A stretch of 64,000 nucleotides of DNA from Odiellus spinosus (GCA_963920705.1 OY987232.1:12277726-12341725); one strand, 5' to 3'; positions 1 through 8,835 are shown, counted from the first letter of the stretch. The notes: a model not told the origin generated them from the sequence alone. Made by a program: numbers and translations.

Positions 1-18
1 CAACTGAGCTATCGACGG
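1..18 (-). tRNA. tRNA-Tyr: tRNA-Tyr, array copy 0, cut by window edge
   Basis: Only the acceptor 5' strand and part of the D arm (18 bp, the gene's 5' end) are inside the window; what is visible matches the consensus. Confidence 0.85.
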
Positions 19-88
19 TTGAACTAGACACCACTTTCATAGATTAGTATGATTGTTCCACTTTTAAAATGTTAAAATATATTGTGCC

Positions 89-181
89 TCCGTCGAGCTG
101 GTTTAGAGCCAGCGACCTAATGATATCAACAGTTTTTAGGCCCTCTACACTCCTCCGCTGTACCAACTGAGCTATCGACGG
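89..181 (-). tRNA. tRNA-Tyr: tRNA-Tyr (GUA), copy 1, degenerate
   Basis: It has G22C, C32G, C41A and an altered T loop (CTCTAAA), so the B box is lost while the T stem is repaired by G63A. It is probably a pseudogene or a weakly transcribed copy. Confidence 0.55.
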
Positions 182-251
182 TTGAAAAACACTCCACTTT
201 CATAGATTAGTATGATTGTTCCACTTTTAAAATGTTAAAATCCATGGTTTC

Positions 252-344
252 TCCGTCAAGCCGGATTTGAACCAGCGACCTAATGATATCAAGAGTTTTT
301 ACGCCCTCTACAGTCCTCCGCTCTACCAACTGAGCTATCGACGG
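252..344 (-). tRNA. tRNA-Tyr: tRNA-Tyr (GUA), copy 2
   Basis: C67U makes a G6-U67 wobble and C41A breaks one anticodon-stem pair; both promoter boxes are intact. Confidence 0.75.
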
Positions 345-414
345 TTGAACTAGACACCACTTTCATAGATTAGTATGATTGTTCCACTTTTAAAATGTTA
401 AAATCTATTTTTTT

Positions 415-507
415 TCCGTCGAGCCGGATTTGAACCAGCGACCTAAGGATATCAACAGTTTATGCGCCCTCTACAGTCCTCCGCTCTACCAACTGAGCTA
501 TCGACGG
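415..507 (-). tRNA. tRNA-Tyr: tRNA-Tyr (GUA), copy 3
   Basis: The mature sequence is the exact array consensus; the intron is 20 nt. Its terminator spacer has an unusually long T run (plus-strand sense). Confidence 0.93.
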
Positions 508-569
508 TTGATATAGACATCACTTTCATAGATTAGTATGATTGTTCCACTTTTAAAATATATTGTGCT

Positions 570-662
570 TCCGTCGAGCCGGATTTGAACCAGCGGCCTA
601 AGGATATCAACAGTTTTTACGCCCTCTACAGTCCTCCGCTCTATCAACTGAGCTATCGACGG
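570..662 (-). tRNA. tRNA-Tyr: tRNA-Tyr (GUA), copy 4
   Basis: U47C and G19A; G19 normally pairs with C56 in the elbow, so folding may be weakened. Confidence 0.8.
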
Positions 663-732
663 TTGATATAGACATCACTTTCATAGATTAGTATGATTGT
701 TCCACTTTTAAAATGTTAAAATCTATTGTTTT

Positions 733-825
733 TCCGTCGAGCCGGATTTGAACAAGCGACCTAAGGATATCAACAGATTATACGCCCTCTACAATCCTCC
801 GCTCTACCAACTTAGCTATCGACGG
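733..825 (-). tRNA. tRNA-Tyr: tRNA-Tyr (GUA), copy 5
   Basis: C13A disrupts the D stem, C32U alters the anticodon loop and G52U breaks the T stem and B box; activity is doubtful. Confidence 0.65.
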
Positions 826-895
826 TTGATATAGACATCACTTTCATAGATTAGTATGTTTGTTCCACTTTTAAAATGTCAAAATATATAATGCT

Positions 896-988
896 TCCGT
901 CGAGCCGGATTTGAACCAGCGACCTAAGGATATCAACAGTTTATGCGCCCTCTACAGTCCTCCGCTCTACCAACTGAGCTATCGACGG
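896..988 (-). tRNA. tRNA-Tyr: tRNA-Tyr (GUA), copy 6
   Basis: Exact consensus mature sequence; the intron carries a GCATAAA variant. Confidence 0.93.
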
Positions 989-1050
989 TTGATATAGACA
1001 TCACTTTCATAGATTAGTATGATTGTTCCACTTTTAAAATATATTGCGCT

Positions 1051-1143
1051 TCCGTCGAGCCGGATTTGAACCAGCGGCCTAAGGATATCAACAGTTTTTA
1101 CGCCCTCTACAGTCCTCCGCTCTACCAACTGAGCTATCGACGG
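1051..1143 (-). tRNA. tRNA-Tyr: tRNA-Tyr (GUA), copy 7
   Basis: Only U47C in the variable loop departs from consensus, which should be neutral. Confidence 0.9.
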
Positions 1144-1213
1144 TTGAATAACACACCACTTTCATAGATTAGTATGTTTGTTCCACTTTTAAAATGTTAA
1201 AATATATAATGCT

Positions 1214-1306
1214 TCCGTCGAGCCGGATTTGAACCAGCGACCTAAGGATATCAACAGATTTTACGCCCTCTACAGTCCTCCGCTCTACCAACTGAGCTAT
1301 CGACGG
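1214..1306 (-). tRNA. tRNA-Tyr: tRNA-Tyr (GUA), copy 8
   Basis: Exact consensus mature sequence. Confidence 0.93.
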
Positions 1307-1368
1307 TTGATATAGACATCACTTTCATAGATTAGTATGATTGTTCCACTTATAAAATATATTATGCT

Positions 1369-1461
1369 TCCGTCGAGCCGGATATGAACCAGCGACCTAA
1401 GGATATCAACAGTTTTTACGCCCTCTACAATCCTCCGCTCTACCAACTGAGCTATCGACGG
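1369..1461 (-). tRNA. tRNA-Tyr: tRNA-Tyr (GUA), copy 9
   Basis: A58U hits an invariant T-loop and B-box base, and C32U changes the anticodon loop. Confidence 0.7.
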
Positions 1462-1531
1462 TTGATGAAGACATCACTATCATAGATTAGTATGATTGTT
1501 CCACTTTTAAAATGTTAAAATCTATAGTTTT

Positions 1532-1624
1532 TCCGTCGAGCCGGATTTGAACCAGCGACCTAAGCATATCAACAGATTATACGCCCTCTACAGTCCTCCG
1601 CTCTACCAACTGAGCTATCGACGG
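1532..1624 (-). tRNA. tRNA-Tyr: tRNA-Tyr (GUA), copy 10
   Basis: C40G breaks the G30-C40 anticodon-stem pair; the rest is consensus. Confidence 0.8.
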
Positions 1625-1686
1625 TTGATATAGACATCACTTTCATAGATTAGTATGATTGTTCCACTTTTAAAATATATTGCGCT

Positions 1687-1779
1687 TCCGTCGAGCCGGA
1701 TTTGAACCAGCGACCTAAGGATATCAACAGTTTTTACGCCCTCTACAGCCCTCCGCTCTATCAACTGAGCTATCGACGG
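1687..1779 (-). tRNA. tRNA-Tyr: tRNA-Tyr (GUA), copy 11
   Basis: It belongs to the recurrent A31G + G19A class; A31G leaves a G-U pair at the foot of the anticodon stem. Confidence 0.82.
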
Positions 1780-1849
1780 TTGAACTAGACACCACTTTCA
1801 TAGATTAGTATGATTGTTCCACTTTTAAAATGTTAAAATATATTGTGCC

Positions 1850-1942
1850 TCCGTCGAGCTGGTTTTGAACCAGCGACCTAATGATATCAACAGTTTTTAG
1901 GCCCTCTACAGTCCTCCGCTCTACCAACTGAGCTATCGACGG
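1850..1942 (-). tRNA. tRNA-Tyr: tRNA-Tyr (GUA), copy 12
   Basis: G63A makes a better T-stem pair, U60A changes the T loop and C41A breaks one anticodon-stem pair. Confidence 0.75.
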
Positions 1943-2004
1943 TTGATATAGACATCACTTTCATAGATTAGTATGATTGTTCCACTTTTAAAATATATTG
2001 TGCT

Positions 2005-2097
2005 TCCGTCGAGCCGGATTTGAACCAGCGACCTAAGGATATCAACAGTTTTTACGCCCTCTACAGCCCTCCGCTCTATCAACTGAGCTATCGACGG
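2005..2097 (-). tRNA. tRNA-Tyr: tRNA-Tyr (GUA), copy 13
   Basis: A31G + G19A class. Confidence 0.82.
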
Positions 2098-2167
2098 TTG
2101 ATATAGACATCACTTTCATAGATTAGTATGATTGTTCCACTTTTAAAATGTTAAAATCTATTGTTTT

Positions 2168-2260
2168 TCCGTCGAGCCGGATTTGAACCAGCGACCTAAG
2201 GATATCAACAGATTATACGCCCTCTACAGTCCTCTGCTCTACCAACTTAGCTATCGACGG
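2168..2260 (-). tRNA. tRNA-Tyr: tRNA-Tyr (GUA), copy 14
   Basis: G26A at the D/anticodon junction and C13A in the D stem. Confidence 0.75.
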
Positions 2261-2322
2261 TTGATATAGACATCACTTTCATAGATTAGTATGATTGTTC
2301 CACTTTTAAAATATATTGTGCT

Positions 2323-2415
2323 TCCGTCGAGCCGGATTTGAACCAGCGACCTAAGGATATCAACAGTTTTTACGCCCTCTACAGTCCTCCGCTCTACCAA
2401 CTGAGCTATCGACGG
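2323..2415 (-). tRNA. tRNA-Tyr: tRNA-Tyr (GUA), copy 15
   Basis: Exact consensus mature sequence. Confidence 0.93.
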
Positions 2416-2485
2416 TTGAATAACACACCACTTTCATAGATTAGTATGTTTGTTCCACTTTTAAAATGTTAAAATATATAATGCT

Positions 2486-2578
2486 TCCGTCGAGCCGGAT
2501 TTGAACCAGCGACCTAAGGATATCAACAGATTTTACGCCCTCTACAGTCCTCCGCTCTACCAACTGAGCTATCGACGG
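2486..2578 (-). tRNA. tRNA-Tyr: tRNA-Tyr (GUA), copy 16
   Basis: Exact consensus mature sequence; last unit of the first duplicated block. Confidence 0.93.
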
Positions 2579-2648
2579 TTGATGAAGACATCACTATCAT
2601 AGATTAGTATGATTGTTCCACTTTTAAAATGTTAAAATCTATAGTTTT

Positions 2649-2741
2649 TCCGTCGAGCCGGATTTGAACCAGCGACCTAAGGATATCAACAGATTATACG
2701 CCCTCTACAGTCCTCCGCTCTACCAACTGAGCTATCGACGG
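2649..2741 (-). tRNA. tRNA-Tyr: tRNA-Tyr (GUA), copy 17
   Basis: Exact consensus mature sequence; it lies between the two duplicated blocks. Confidence 0.93.
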
Positions 2742-2803
2742 TTGATATAGACATCACTTTCATAGATTAGTATGATTGTTCCACTTTTAAAATATATTGT
2801 GCT

Positions 2804-2896
2804 TCCGTCGAGCCGGATTTGAACCAGCGACCTAAGGATATCAACAGTTTTTACGCCCTCTACAGCCCTCCGCTCTATCAACTGAGCTATCGACGG
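2804..2896 (-). tRNA. tRNA-Tyr: tRNA-Tyr (GUA), copy 18
   Basis: A31G + G19A class; its gene 5' end is the counterpart of the copy cut by the window edge. Confidence 0.82.
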
Positions 2897-2966
2897 TTGA
2901 ACTAGACACCACTTTCATAGATTAGTATGATTGTTCCACTTTTAAAATGTTAAAATATATTGTGCC

Positions 2967-3059
2967 TCCGTCGAGCTGGTTTAGAGCCAGCGACCTAATG
3001 ATATCAACAGTTTTTAGGCCCTCTACACTCCTCCGCTGTACCAACTGAGCTATCGACGG
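2967..3059 (-). tRNA. tRNA-Tyr: tRNA-Tyr (GUA), copy 19, degenerate
   Basis: Duplicate of copy 1 with the same lost B box, G22C, C32G and C41A. Confidence 0.55.
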
Positions 3060-3129
3060 TTGAAAAACACTCCACTTTCATAGATTAGTATGATTGTTCC
3101 ACTTTTAAAATGTTAAAATCCATGGTTTC

Positions 3130-3222
3130 TCCGTCAAGCCGGATTTGAACCAGCGACCTAATGATATCAAGAGTTTTTACGCCCTCTACAGTCCTCCGCT
3201 CTACCAACTGAGCTATCGACGG
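3130..3222 (-). tRNA. tRNA-Tyr: tRNA-Tyr (GUA), copy 20
   Basis: Duplicate of copy 2 (C67U, C41A). Confidence 0.75.
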
Positions 3223-3292
3223 TTGAACTAGACACCACTTTCATAGATTAGTATGATTGTTCCACTTTTAAAATGTTAAAATCTATTTTTTT

Positions 3293-3385
3293 TCCGTCGA
3301 GCCGGATTTGAACCAGCGACCTAAGGATATCAACAGTTTATGCGCCCTCTACAGTCCTCCGCTCTACCAACTGAGCTATCGACGG
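3293..3385 (-). tRNA. tRNA-Tyr: tRNA-Tyr (GUA), copy 21
   Basis: Duplicate of copy 3; exact consensus. Confidence 0.93.
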
Positions 3386-3447
3386 TTGATATAGACATCA
3401 CTTTCATAGATTAGTATGATTGTTCCACTTTTAAAATATATTGTGCT

Positions 3448-3540
3448 TCCGTCGAGCCGGATTTGAACCAGCGGCCTAAGGATATCAACAGTTTTTACGC
3501 CCTCTACAGTCCTCCGCTCTATCAACTGAGCTATCGACGG
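3448..3540 (-). tRNA. tRNA-Tyr: tRNA-Tyr (GUA), copy 22
   Basis: Duplicate of copy 4 (U47C, G19A). Confidence 0.8.
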
Positions 3541-3610
3541 TTGATATAGACATCACTTTCATAGATTAGTATGATTGTTCCACTTTTAAAATGTTAAAAT
3601 CTATTGTTTT

Positions 3611-3703
3611 TCCGTCGAGCCGGATTTGAACAAGCGACCTAAGGATATCAACAGATTATACGCCCTCTACAATCCTCCGCTCTACCAACTTAGCTATCGA
3701 CGG
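3611..3703 (-). tRNA. tRNA-Tyr: tRNA-Tyr (GUA), copy 23
   Basis: Duplicate of copy 5 (C13A, C32U, G52U). Confidence 0.65.
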
Positions 3704-3773
3704 TTGATATAGACATCACTTTCATAGATTAGTATGTTTGTTCCACTTTTAAAATGTCAAAATATATAATGCT

Positions 3774-3866
3774 TCCGTCGAGCCGGATTTGAACCAGCGA
3801 CCTAAGGATATCAACAGTTTATGCGCCCTCTACAGTCCTCCGCTCTACCAACTGAGCTATCGACGG
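3774..3866 (-). tRNA. tRNA-Tyr: tRNA-Tyr (GUA), copy 24
   Basis: Duplicate of copy 6; exact consensus. Confidence 0.93.
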
Positions 3867-3928
3867 TTGATATAGACATCACTTTCATAGATTAGTATGA
3901 TTGTTCCACTTTTAAAATATATTGCGCT

Positions 3929-4021
3929 TCCGTCGAGCCGGATTTGAACCAGCGGCCTAAGGATATCAACAGTTTTTACGCCCTCTACAGTCCTCCGCTC
4001 TACCAACTGAGCTATCGACGG
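3929..4021 (-). tRNA. tRNA-Tyr: tRNA-Tyr (GUA), copy 25
   Basis: Duplicate of copy 7 (U47C). Confidence 0.9.
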
Positions 4022-4091
4022 TTGAATAACACACCACTTTCATAGATTAGTATGTTTGTTCCACTTTTAAAATGTTAAAATATATAATGCT

Positions 4092-4184
4092 TCCGTCGAG
4101 CCGGATTTGAACCAGCGACCTAAGGATATCAACAGATTTTACGCCCTCTACAGTCCTCCGCTCTACCAACTGAGCTATCGACGG
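4092..4184 (-). tRNA. tRNA-Tyr: tRNA-Tyr (GUA), copy 26
   Basis: Duplicate of copy 8; exact consensus. Confidence 0.93.
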
Positions 4185-4246
4185 TTGATATAGACATCAC
4201 TTTCATAGATTAGTATGATTGTTCCACTTATAAAATATATTATGCT

Positions 4247-4339
4247 TCCGTCGAGCCGGATATGAACCAGCGACCTAAGGATATCAACAGTTTTTACGCC
4301 CTCTACAATCCTCCGCTCTACCAACTGAGCTATCGACGG
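4247..4339 (-). tRNA. tRNA-Tyr: tRNA-Tyr (GUA), copy 27
   Basis: Duplicate of copy 9 (A58U, C32U). Confidence 0.7.
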
Positions 4340-4409
4340 TTGATGAAGACATCACTATCATAGATTAGTATGATTGTTCCACTTTTAAAATGTTAAAATC
4401 TATAGTTTT

Positions 4410-4502
4410 TCCGTCGAGCCGGATTTGAACCAGCGACCTAAGCATATCAACAGATTATACGCCCTCTACAGTCCTCCGCTCTACCAACTGAGCTATCGAC
4501 GG
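4410..4502 (-). tRNA. tRNA-Tyr: tRNA-Tyr (GUA), copy 28
   Basis: Duplicate of copy 10 (C40G). Confidence 0.8.
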
Positions 4503-4564
4503 TTGATATAGACATCACTTTCATAGATTAGTATGATTGTTCCACTTTTAAAATATATTGCGCT

Positions 4565-4657
4565 TCCGTCGAGCCGGATTTGAACCAGCGACCTAAGGAT
4601 ATCAACAGTTTTTACGCCCTCTACAGCCCTCCGCTCTATCAACTGAGCTATCGACGG
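4565..4657 (-). tRNA. tRNA-Tyr: tRNA-Tyr (GUA), copy 29
   Basis: Duplicate of copy 11 (A31G, G19A). Confidence 0.82.
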
Positions 4658-4727
4658 TTGAACTAGACACCACTTTCATAGATTAGTATGATTGTTCCAC
4701 TTTTAAAATGTTAAAATATATTGTGCC

Positions 4728-4820
4728 TCCGTCGAGCTGGTTTTGAACCAGCGACCTAATGATATCAACAGTTTTTAGGCCCTCTACAGTCCTCCGCTCT
4801 ACCAACTGAGCTATCGACGG
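4728..4820 (-). tRNA. tRNA-Tyr: tRNA-Tyr (GUA), copy 30
   Basis: Duplicate of copy 12 (G63A, U60A, C41A). Confidence 0.75.
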
Positions 4821-4882
4821 TTGATATAGACATCACTTTCATAGATTAGTATGATTGTTCCACTTTTAAAATATATTGTGCT

Positions 4883-4975
4883 TCCGTCGAGCCGGATTTG
4901 AACCAGCGACCTAAGGATATCAACAGTTTTTACGCCCTCTACAGCCCTCCGCTCTATCAACTGAGCTATCGACGG
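4883..4975 (-). tRNA. tRNA-Tyr: tRNA-Tyr (GUA), copy 31
   Basis: Duplicate of copy 13 (A31G, G19A). Confidence 0.82.
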
Positions 4976-5045
4976 TTGATATAGACATCACTTTCATAGA
5001 TTAGTATGATTGTTCCACTTTTAAAATGTTAAAATCTATTGTTTT

Positions 5046-5138
5046 TCCGTCGAGCCGGATTTGAACCAGCGACCTAAGGATATCAACAGATTATACGCCC
5101 TCTACAGTCCTCTGCTCTACCAACTTAGCTATCGACGG
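5046..5138 (-). tRNA. tRNA-Tyr: tRNA-Tyr (GUA), copy 32
   Basis: Duplicate of copy 14 (G26A, C13A). Confidence 0.75.
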
Positions 5139-5200
5139 TTGATATAGACATCACTTTCATAGATTAGTATGATTGTTCCACTTTTAAAATATATTGTGCT

Positions 5201-5293
5201 TCCGTCGAGCCGGATTTGAACCAGCGACCTAAGGATATCAACAGTTTTTACGCCCTCTACAGTCCTCCGCTCTACCAACTGAGCTATCGACGG
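5201..5293 (-). tRNA. tRNA-Tyr: tRNA-Tyr (GUA), copy 33
   Basis: Duplicate of copy 15; exact consensus. Confidence 0.93.
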
Positions 5294-5363
5294 TTGAATA
5301 ACACACCACTTTCATAGATTAGTATGTTTGTTCCACTTTTAAAATGTTAAAATATATAATGCT

Positions 5364-5456
5364 TCCGTCGAGCCGGATTTGAACCAGCGACCTAAGGATA
5401 TCAACAGATTTTACGCCCTCTACAGTCCTCCGCTCTACCAACTGAGCTATCGACGG
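5364..5456 (-). tRNA. tRNA-Tyr: tRNA-Tyr (GUA), copy 34
   Basis: Duplicate of copy 16; exact consensus and last unit of the duplicated block. Confidence 0.93.
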
Positions 5457-5518
5457 TTGATATAGACATCACTTTCATAGATTAGTATGATTGTTCCACT
5501 TATAAAATATATTGTGCT

Positions 5519-5611
5519 TCCGTCGAGCCGGATTTGAACCAGCGACCTAAGGATATCAACAGTTTTTACGCCCTCTACAGTCCTCCGCTCTACCAACTGA
5601 GCTATCGACGG
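5519..5611 (-). tRNA. tRNA-Tyr: tRNA-Tyr (GUA), copy 35
   Basis: Exact consensus mature sequence. Confidence 0.93.
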
Positions 5612-5681
5612 TTGATACAGTCTCCACTTTCATAGATTAGTATGATTGTTCCACTTTTAAAATGTTAAAATCTATTGTTTT

Positions 5682-5774
5682 TCCGTCGAGCCGGATTTGA
5701 ACCAGCGACCTAAGGATATCAACAGATTATACGCCCTCTACAGTCCTCCGCTCTACCAACTGAGCTATCGACGG
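5682..5774 (-). tRNA. tRNA-Tyr: tRNA-Tyr (GUA), copy 36
   Basis: Exact consensus mature sequence; first unit of the second duplicated block. Confidence 0.93.
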
Positions 5775-5836
5775 TTGATATAAACATCACTTTCATAGAT
5801 TAGTATGATTGTTCCACTTTTAAAATACATTGTGCT

Positions 5837-5929
5837 TCCGTCGAGCCGGATTTGAACCAGCGACCTAAGGATATCAACAGTTTTTACGCCCTCTACAGCC
5901 CTCCGCTCTATCAACTGAGCTATCGACGG
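5837..5929 (-). tRNA. tRNA-Tyr: tRNA-Tyr (GUA), copy 37
   Basis: A31G + G19A class. Confidence 0.82.
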
Positions 5930-5999
5930 TTGAAATAGACACCACTTTCATAGATTAGTATGATTGTTCCACTTTTAAAATGTTAAAATATATTGTGCC

Positions 6000-6092
6000 T
6001 CTGTCGAGCTGGATTTGAACCAGCGACCTAATGATATCAACAGTTTTCAGCCCCTCTACACTCCTCCGCTCTACCAACTGAGATATCGACGG
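6000..6092 (-). tRNA. tRNA-Tyr: tRNA-Tyr (GUA), copy 38, degenerate
   Basis: G71A breaks the C2-G71 acceptor pair, G10U breaks the D stem and A box, and C32G and C41A hit the anticodon arm. It is probably non-functional. Confidence 0.55.
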
Positions 6093-6162
6093 TTGAAGTA
6101 GGCACCACTTTCATAGATTAGTATGATTGTTCCACTTTTAAAATGTTAAAATTTATTGTTTT

Positions 6163-6255
6163 TCCGTCGAGCGGCATTTGAACCAGCGACCTAAGGATAT
6201 CAACAGATTATGCGCCCTTTACAGTCCTCCGCTCTACCAACTGAGCTATCGACGG
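6163..6255 (-). tRNA. tRNA-Tyr: tRNA-Tyr (GUA), copy 39
   Basis: C61G and G63C damage the T stem and G37A changes the base next to the anticodon. Confidence 0.65.
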
Positions 6256-6317
6256 TTGATATCGACATCACTTTCATAGATTAGTATGATTGTTCCACTT
6301 TTAAAATATATTGTACT

Positions 6318-6410
6318 TCCGTCGAGCCGGATATGAACCAGCGACCTGAGGATATCAACAGTTTTTACGCCCTCTACAGTCCTCCGCTCAACCAACTGAG
6401 CTACCGACGG
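6318..6410 (-). tRNA. tRNA-Tyr: tRNA-Tyr (GUA), copy 40
   Basis: A58U, A21U, A7G (G-U with U66) and U43C (restores a G27-C43 pair). Confidence 0.65.
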
Positions 6411-6480
6411 TTGCTATAGACATCACTTTCATAGATTAGTATGATTGTTCCACTTTTAAAATGTTAAAATCTATTGTTTT

Positions 6481-6573
6481 TCCGTCGAGCCGGATATGAA
6501 CCAGCGACCTAAGGATATCAACAGACTATACGCCCTCTACAGTCCTCCGCTCTACCAACTGAGCTATCGACGG
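6481..6573 (-). tRNA. tRNA-Tyr: tRNA-Tyr (GUA), copy 41
   Basis: A58U is the only change in the mature sequence. Confidence 0.78.
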
Positions 6574-6635
6574 TTGATATAGTCATCACTTTCATAGATT
6601 AGTATGATTGTTCCACTTTTAAAATATATTGTGCA

Positions 6636-6728
6636 TCCGTCGAGCCGGATTTGAACCAGCGACCTAAGGAGATCAACAGTTTATACGCCCTCTTCAGTCC
6701 TCCGCTCTATCAACTGAGCTATCGACGG
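6636..6728 (-). tRNA. tRNA with GAA (Phe-type) anticodon in a Tyr body, copy 42
   Basis: U35A changes the anticodon from GUA to GAA, which reads UUY (Phe) codons. A38C sits at the 3' intron boundary and G19A is also present. Acceptor stem, C1-G72, A73 and both promoter boxes stay tyrosine-like, so if made it could be mischarged with Tyr or be a pseudogene. It is the only anticodon change in the array. Confidence 0.75.
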
Positions 6729-6790
6729 TTGATATAGACATCCCTTTCATAGATTAGTATGATTGTTCCACTTTTAAAATATATTGTGCT

Positions 6791-6883
6791 TCCGTCGAGC
6801 CGAATTTGAACCAGCGACCTAAGGATATCAACAGCTTTTACGCCCTCTACAGCCCTCCGCTCTATCAACTGAGCTATCGACGG
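6791..6883 (-). tRNA. tRNA-Tyr: tRNA-Tyr (GUA), copy 43
   Basis: C61U replaces the invariant G53-C61 pair by G-U; A31G and G19A are also present. Confidence 0.72.
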
Positions 6884-6953
6884 TTGAATTAGACACCACT
6901 TTCATAGATTAGTATGATTGTTCCACTTTTAAAATGTTAAAACCTATCGTTTT

Positions 6954-7046
6954 TCCGTCGAGCCGGATTTGAACCAGCGACATAAGGACATCAACAGCTT
7001 ATGCGCCCTCTACAGTCCTCCGCTCTACCAACTGAGCTATCGACGG
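6954..7046 (-). tRNA. tRNA-Tyr: tRNA-Tyr (GUA), copy 44
   Basis: G45U in the variable loop and A38G at the intron 3' boundary. Confidence 0.78.
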
Positions 7047-7108
7047 TTGATATAGTCATCACTTTCATAGATTAGTATGATTGTTCCACTTTTAAAATAT
7101 ATTGTGCA

Positions 7109-7192
7109 TCCGTCGAGCCGGATATGAACCAGCGACCTAAGAATATCAACAGCTTTTACAGTCCTCCGCTCTACCAACTGAGCTATCGACGG
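7109..7192 (-). tRNA. tRNA-Tyr: tRNA-Tyr (GUA), copy 45, 11-nt intron
   Basis: Nine bases are missing between two TAC repeats (plus strand), leaving an 11-nt intron and A in place of G37. A58U and C40U are also present. Confidence 0.7.
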
Positions 7193-7254
7193 TTGATATA
7201 GACATCACTTTCATAGATTAGTATGATTGTTCCACTTTTAAAATCTATTGTTTT

Positions 7255-7347
7255 TCCGTCGAGCCGGATTTGAACCAGCGACCTAAGGATATCAACAGAT
7301 TATGCGCCCTCTACAGTCCTCCGCTCTACCAACTGAGCTATCGACGG
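7255..7347 (-). tRNA. tRNA-Tyr: tRNA-Tyr (GUA), copy 46
   Basis: Exact consensus mature sequence. Confidence 0.93.
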
Positions 7348-7409
7348 TTGATATAGTCATCACTTTCATAGATTAGTATGATTGTTCCACTTTTAAAATA
7401 TATTGTGCA

Positions 7410-7502
7410 TCCGTCGAGCCGGATTTGAACCAGCGACATAAGGATATCAACAGCTTATGCGCCCTCTACAGTCCTCCGCTCTACCAACTGAGCTATCGAC
7501 GG
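7410..7502 (-). tRNA. tRNA-Tyr: tRNA-Tyr (GUA), copy 47
   Basis: Only G45U differs from consensus. Confidence 0.87.
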
Positions 7503-7564
7503 TTGATATAGTCATCACTTTCATAGATTAGTATGATTGTTCCACTTTTAAAATATATTGAGCA

Positions 7565-7657
7565 TCCGTCGAGCCGGATTTGAACCAGCGACCTAAGAAT
7601 ATCAACAGCTTTTACGCCCTCTACAGTACTCCGCTCTACCAACTGAGCTATCGACGG
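7565..7657 (-). tRNA. tRNA-Tyr: tRNA-Tyr (GUA), copy 48
   Basis: G30U and C40U together turn one anticodon-stem pair into a U-U mismatch. Confidence 0.75.
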
Positions 7658-7719
7658 TTGATATAGACATCACTTTCATAGATTAGGATGATTGTTCCAC
7701 TTTTAAAATCTATTGTTTT

Positions 7720-7812
7720 TCCGTCGAGCCGGATTTGAACCAGCGACCTAAGGATATCAACAGATTATGCGCCCTCTACAGTCCTCCGCTCTACCAACTG
7801 AGCTATCGACGG
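7720..7812 (-). tRNA. tRNA-Tyr: tRNA-Tyr (GUA), copy 49
   Basis: Exact consensus mature sequence. Confidence 0.93.
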
Positions 7813-7874
7813 TTGATATAGACATCACTTTCATAGATTAGTATGATTGTTCCACTTTTAAAATATATTGTGCT

Positions 7875-7967
7875 TCCGTCGAGCTGGATTTGAACCAGCG
7901 ACCTAAGGATATCAACAGTTTTTACGCCCTCTACAGTAATCCCCCCTACCAACTGAGCTATCGACGG
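7875..7967 (-). tRNA. tRNA-Tyr: tRNA-Tyr (GUA), copy 50, degenerate
   Basis: A23G, C25G, G29U and G30U disrupt both D and anticodon stems; probably a pseudogene. Confidence 0.5.
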
Positions 7968-8036
7968 TTGATGAAGACATCACTATCATAGATAAGTATG
8001 ATTGTTCCACTTTTAAAATGTTAAAATCTATAGTTT

Positions 8037-8129
8037 TCCGTCGAGCCGGATTTGAACCAGCGACCTAAGGATATCAACAGATTATACGCCCTCTACAGTC
8101 CTCCGCTCTACCAACTGAGCTATCGACGG
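8037..8129 (-). tRNA. tRNA-Tyr: tRNA-Tyr (GUA), copy 51
   Basis: Exact consensus mature sequence; the spacer on its 3' side has lost one T. Confidence 0.93.
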
Positions 8130-8191
8130 TTGATATATACATCACTTTCATAGATTAGTATGATTGTTCCACTTTTAAAATATATTGCGCT

Positions 8192-8284
8192 TCCGTCGAG
8201 CCGGATTTGAACCAGCGACCTAAGGATATCAACAGTTTTTACGCCCTCTACAGCCCTCCGCTCTATCAACTGAGCTATCGACGG
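8192..8284 (-). tRNA. tRNA-Tyr: tRNA-Tyr (GUA), copy 52
   Basis: A31G + G19A class. Confidence 0.82.
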
Positions 8285-8354
8285 TTGAACTAGACACCAC
8301 TTTCATAGATTAGTATGATTGTTCCACTTTTAAAATGTTAAAATATATTGTGCC

Positions 8355-8447
8355 TCCGTCGAGCTGGTTTTGAACCAGCGACCTAATGATATCAACAGTT
8401 TTTAGGCCCTCTACACTCCTCCGCTCTACCAACTGAGCTATCGACGG
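8355..8447 (-). tRNA. tRNA-Tyr: tRNA-Tyr (GUA), copy 53
   Basis: G63A, U60A, C41A and C32G; close to copies 12 and 30. Confidence 0.7.
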
Positions 8448-8517
8448 TTGAAGTAGGCACCACTTTCATAGATTAGTATGATTGTTCCACTTTTAAAATG
8501 TTAAAATCTATAGTTTT

Positions 8518-8610
8518 TCCGTCGAGCCGGATTTGAACCAGCGACCTAAGGATATCAACAGTTTATGCGCCCTCTACAGTCCTCCGCTCTACCAACTGAG
8601 CTATCGACGG
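8518..8610 (-). tRNA. tRNA-Tyr: tRNA-Tyr (GUA), copy 54
   Basis: Exact consensus mature sequence. Confidence 0.93.
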
Positions 8611-8672
8611 TTGATATAGACATCACTTTCATAGATTAGTATGATTGTTCCACTTTTAAAATATATTGTACT

Positions 8673-8765
8673 TCCATCGAGCCGGATTTGAACCAGCGGC
8701 CTAAGGATATCAACAGTTTTTACGCCCTCTACAGCCCTCCGCTCTACCAACTGAGCTATCGACTG
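8673..8765 (-). tRNA. tRNA-Tyr: tRNA-Tyr (GUA), copy 55
   Basis: C2A creates an A-G mismatch in the acceptor stem and C70U a G-U pair; U47C and A31G are also present. Confidence 0.65.
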
Positions 8766-8835
8766 TTGAATAACACACCACTTTCATAGATTAGTATGTT
8801 TGTTCCACTTTTAAAATGTTAAAATATATTGTGCT

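Larger units (their letters stand above)
1..5460. repeat. Higher-order duplication in the tRNA array, period 2878 bp
   Basis: The block from 1 to about 2582 recurs at 2879-5460, including unit order, spacer lengths and private base changes. It carries 16 complete tRNA genes in each copy. The two unit copies at 2649-2896 lie between the blocks and match neither block end exactly. This is what a recent unequal exchange or segmental duplication leaves; a collapsed or duplicated assembly is the alternative. Confidence 0.9.
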
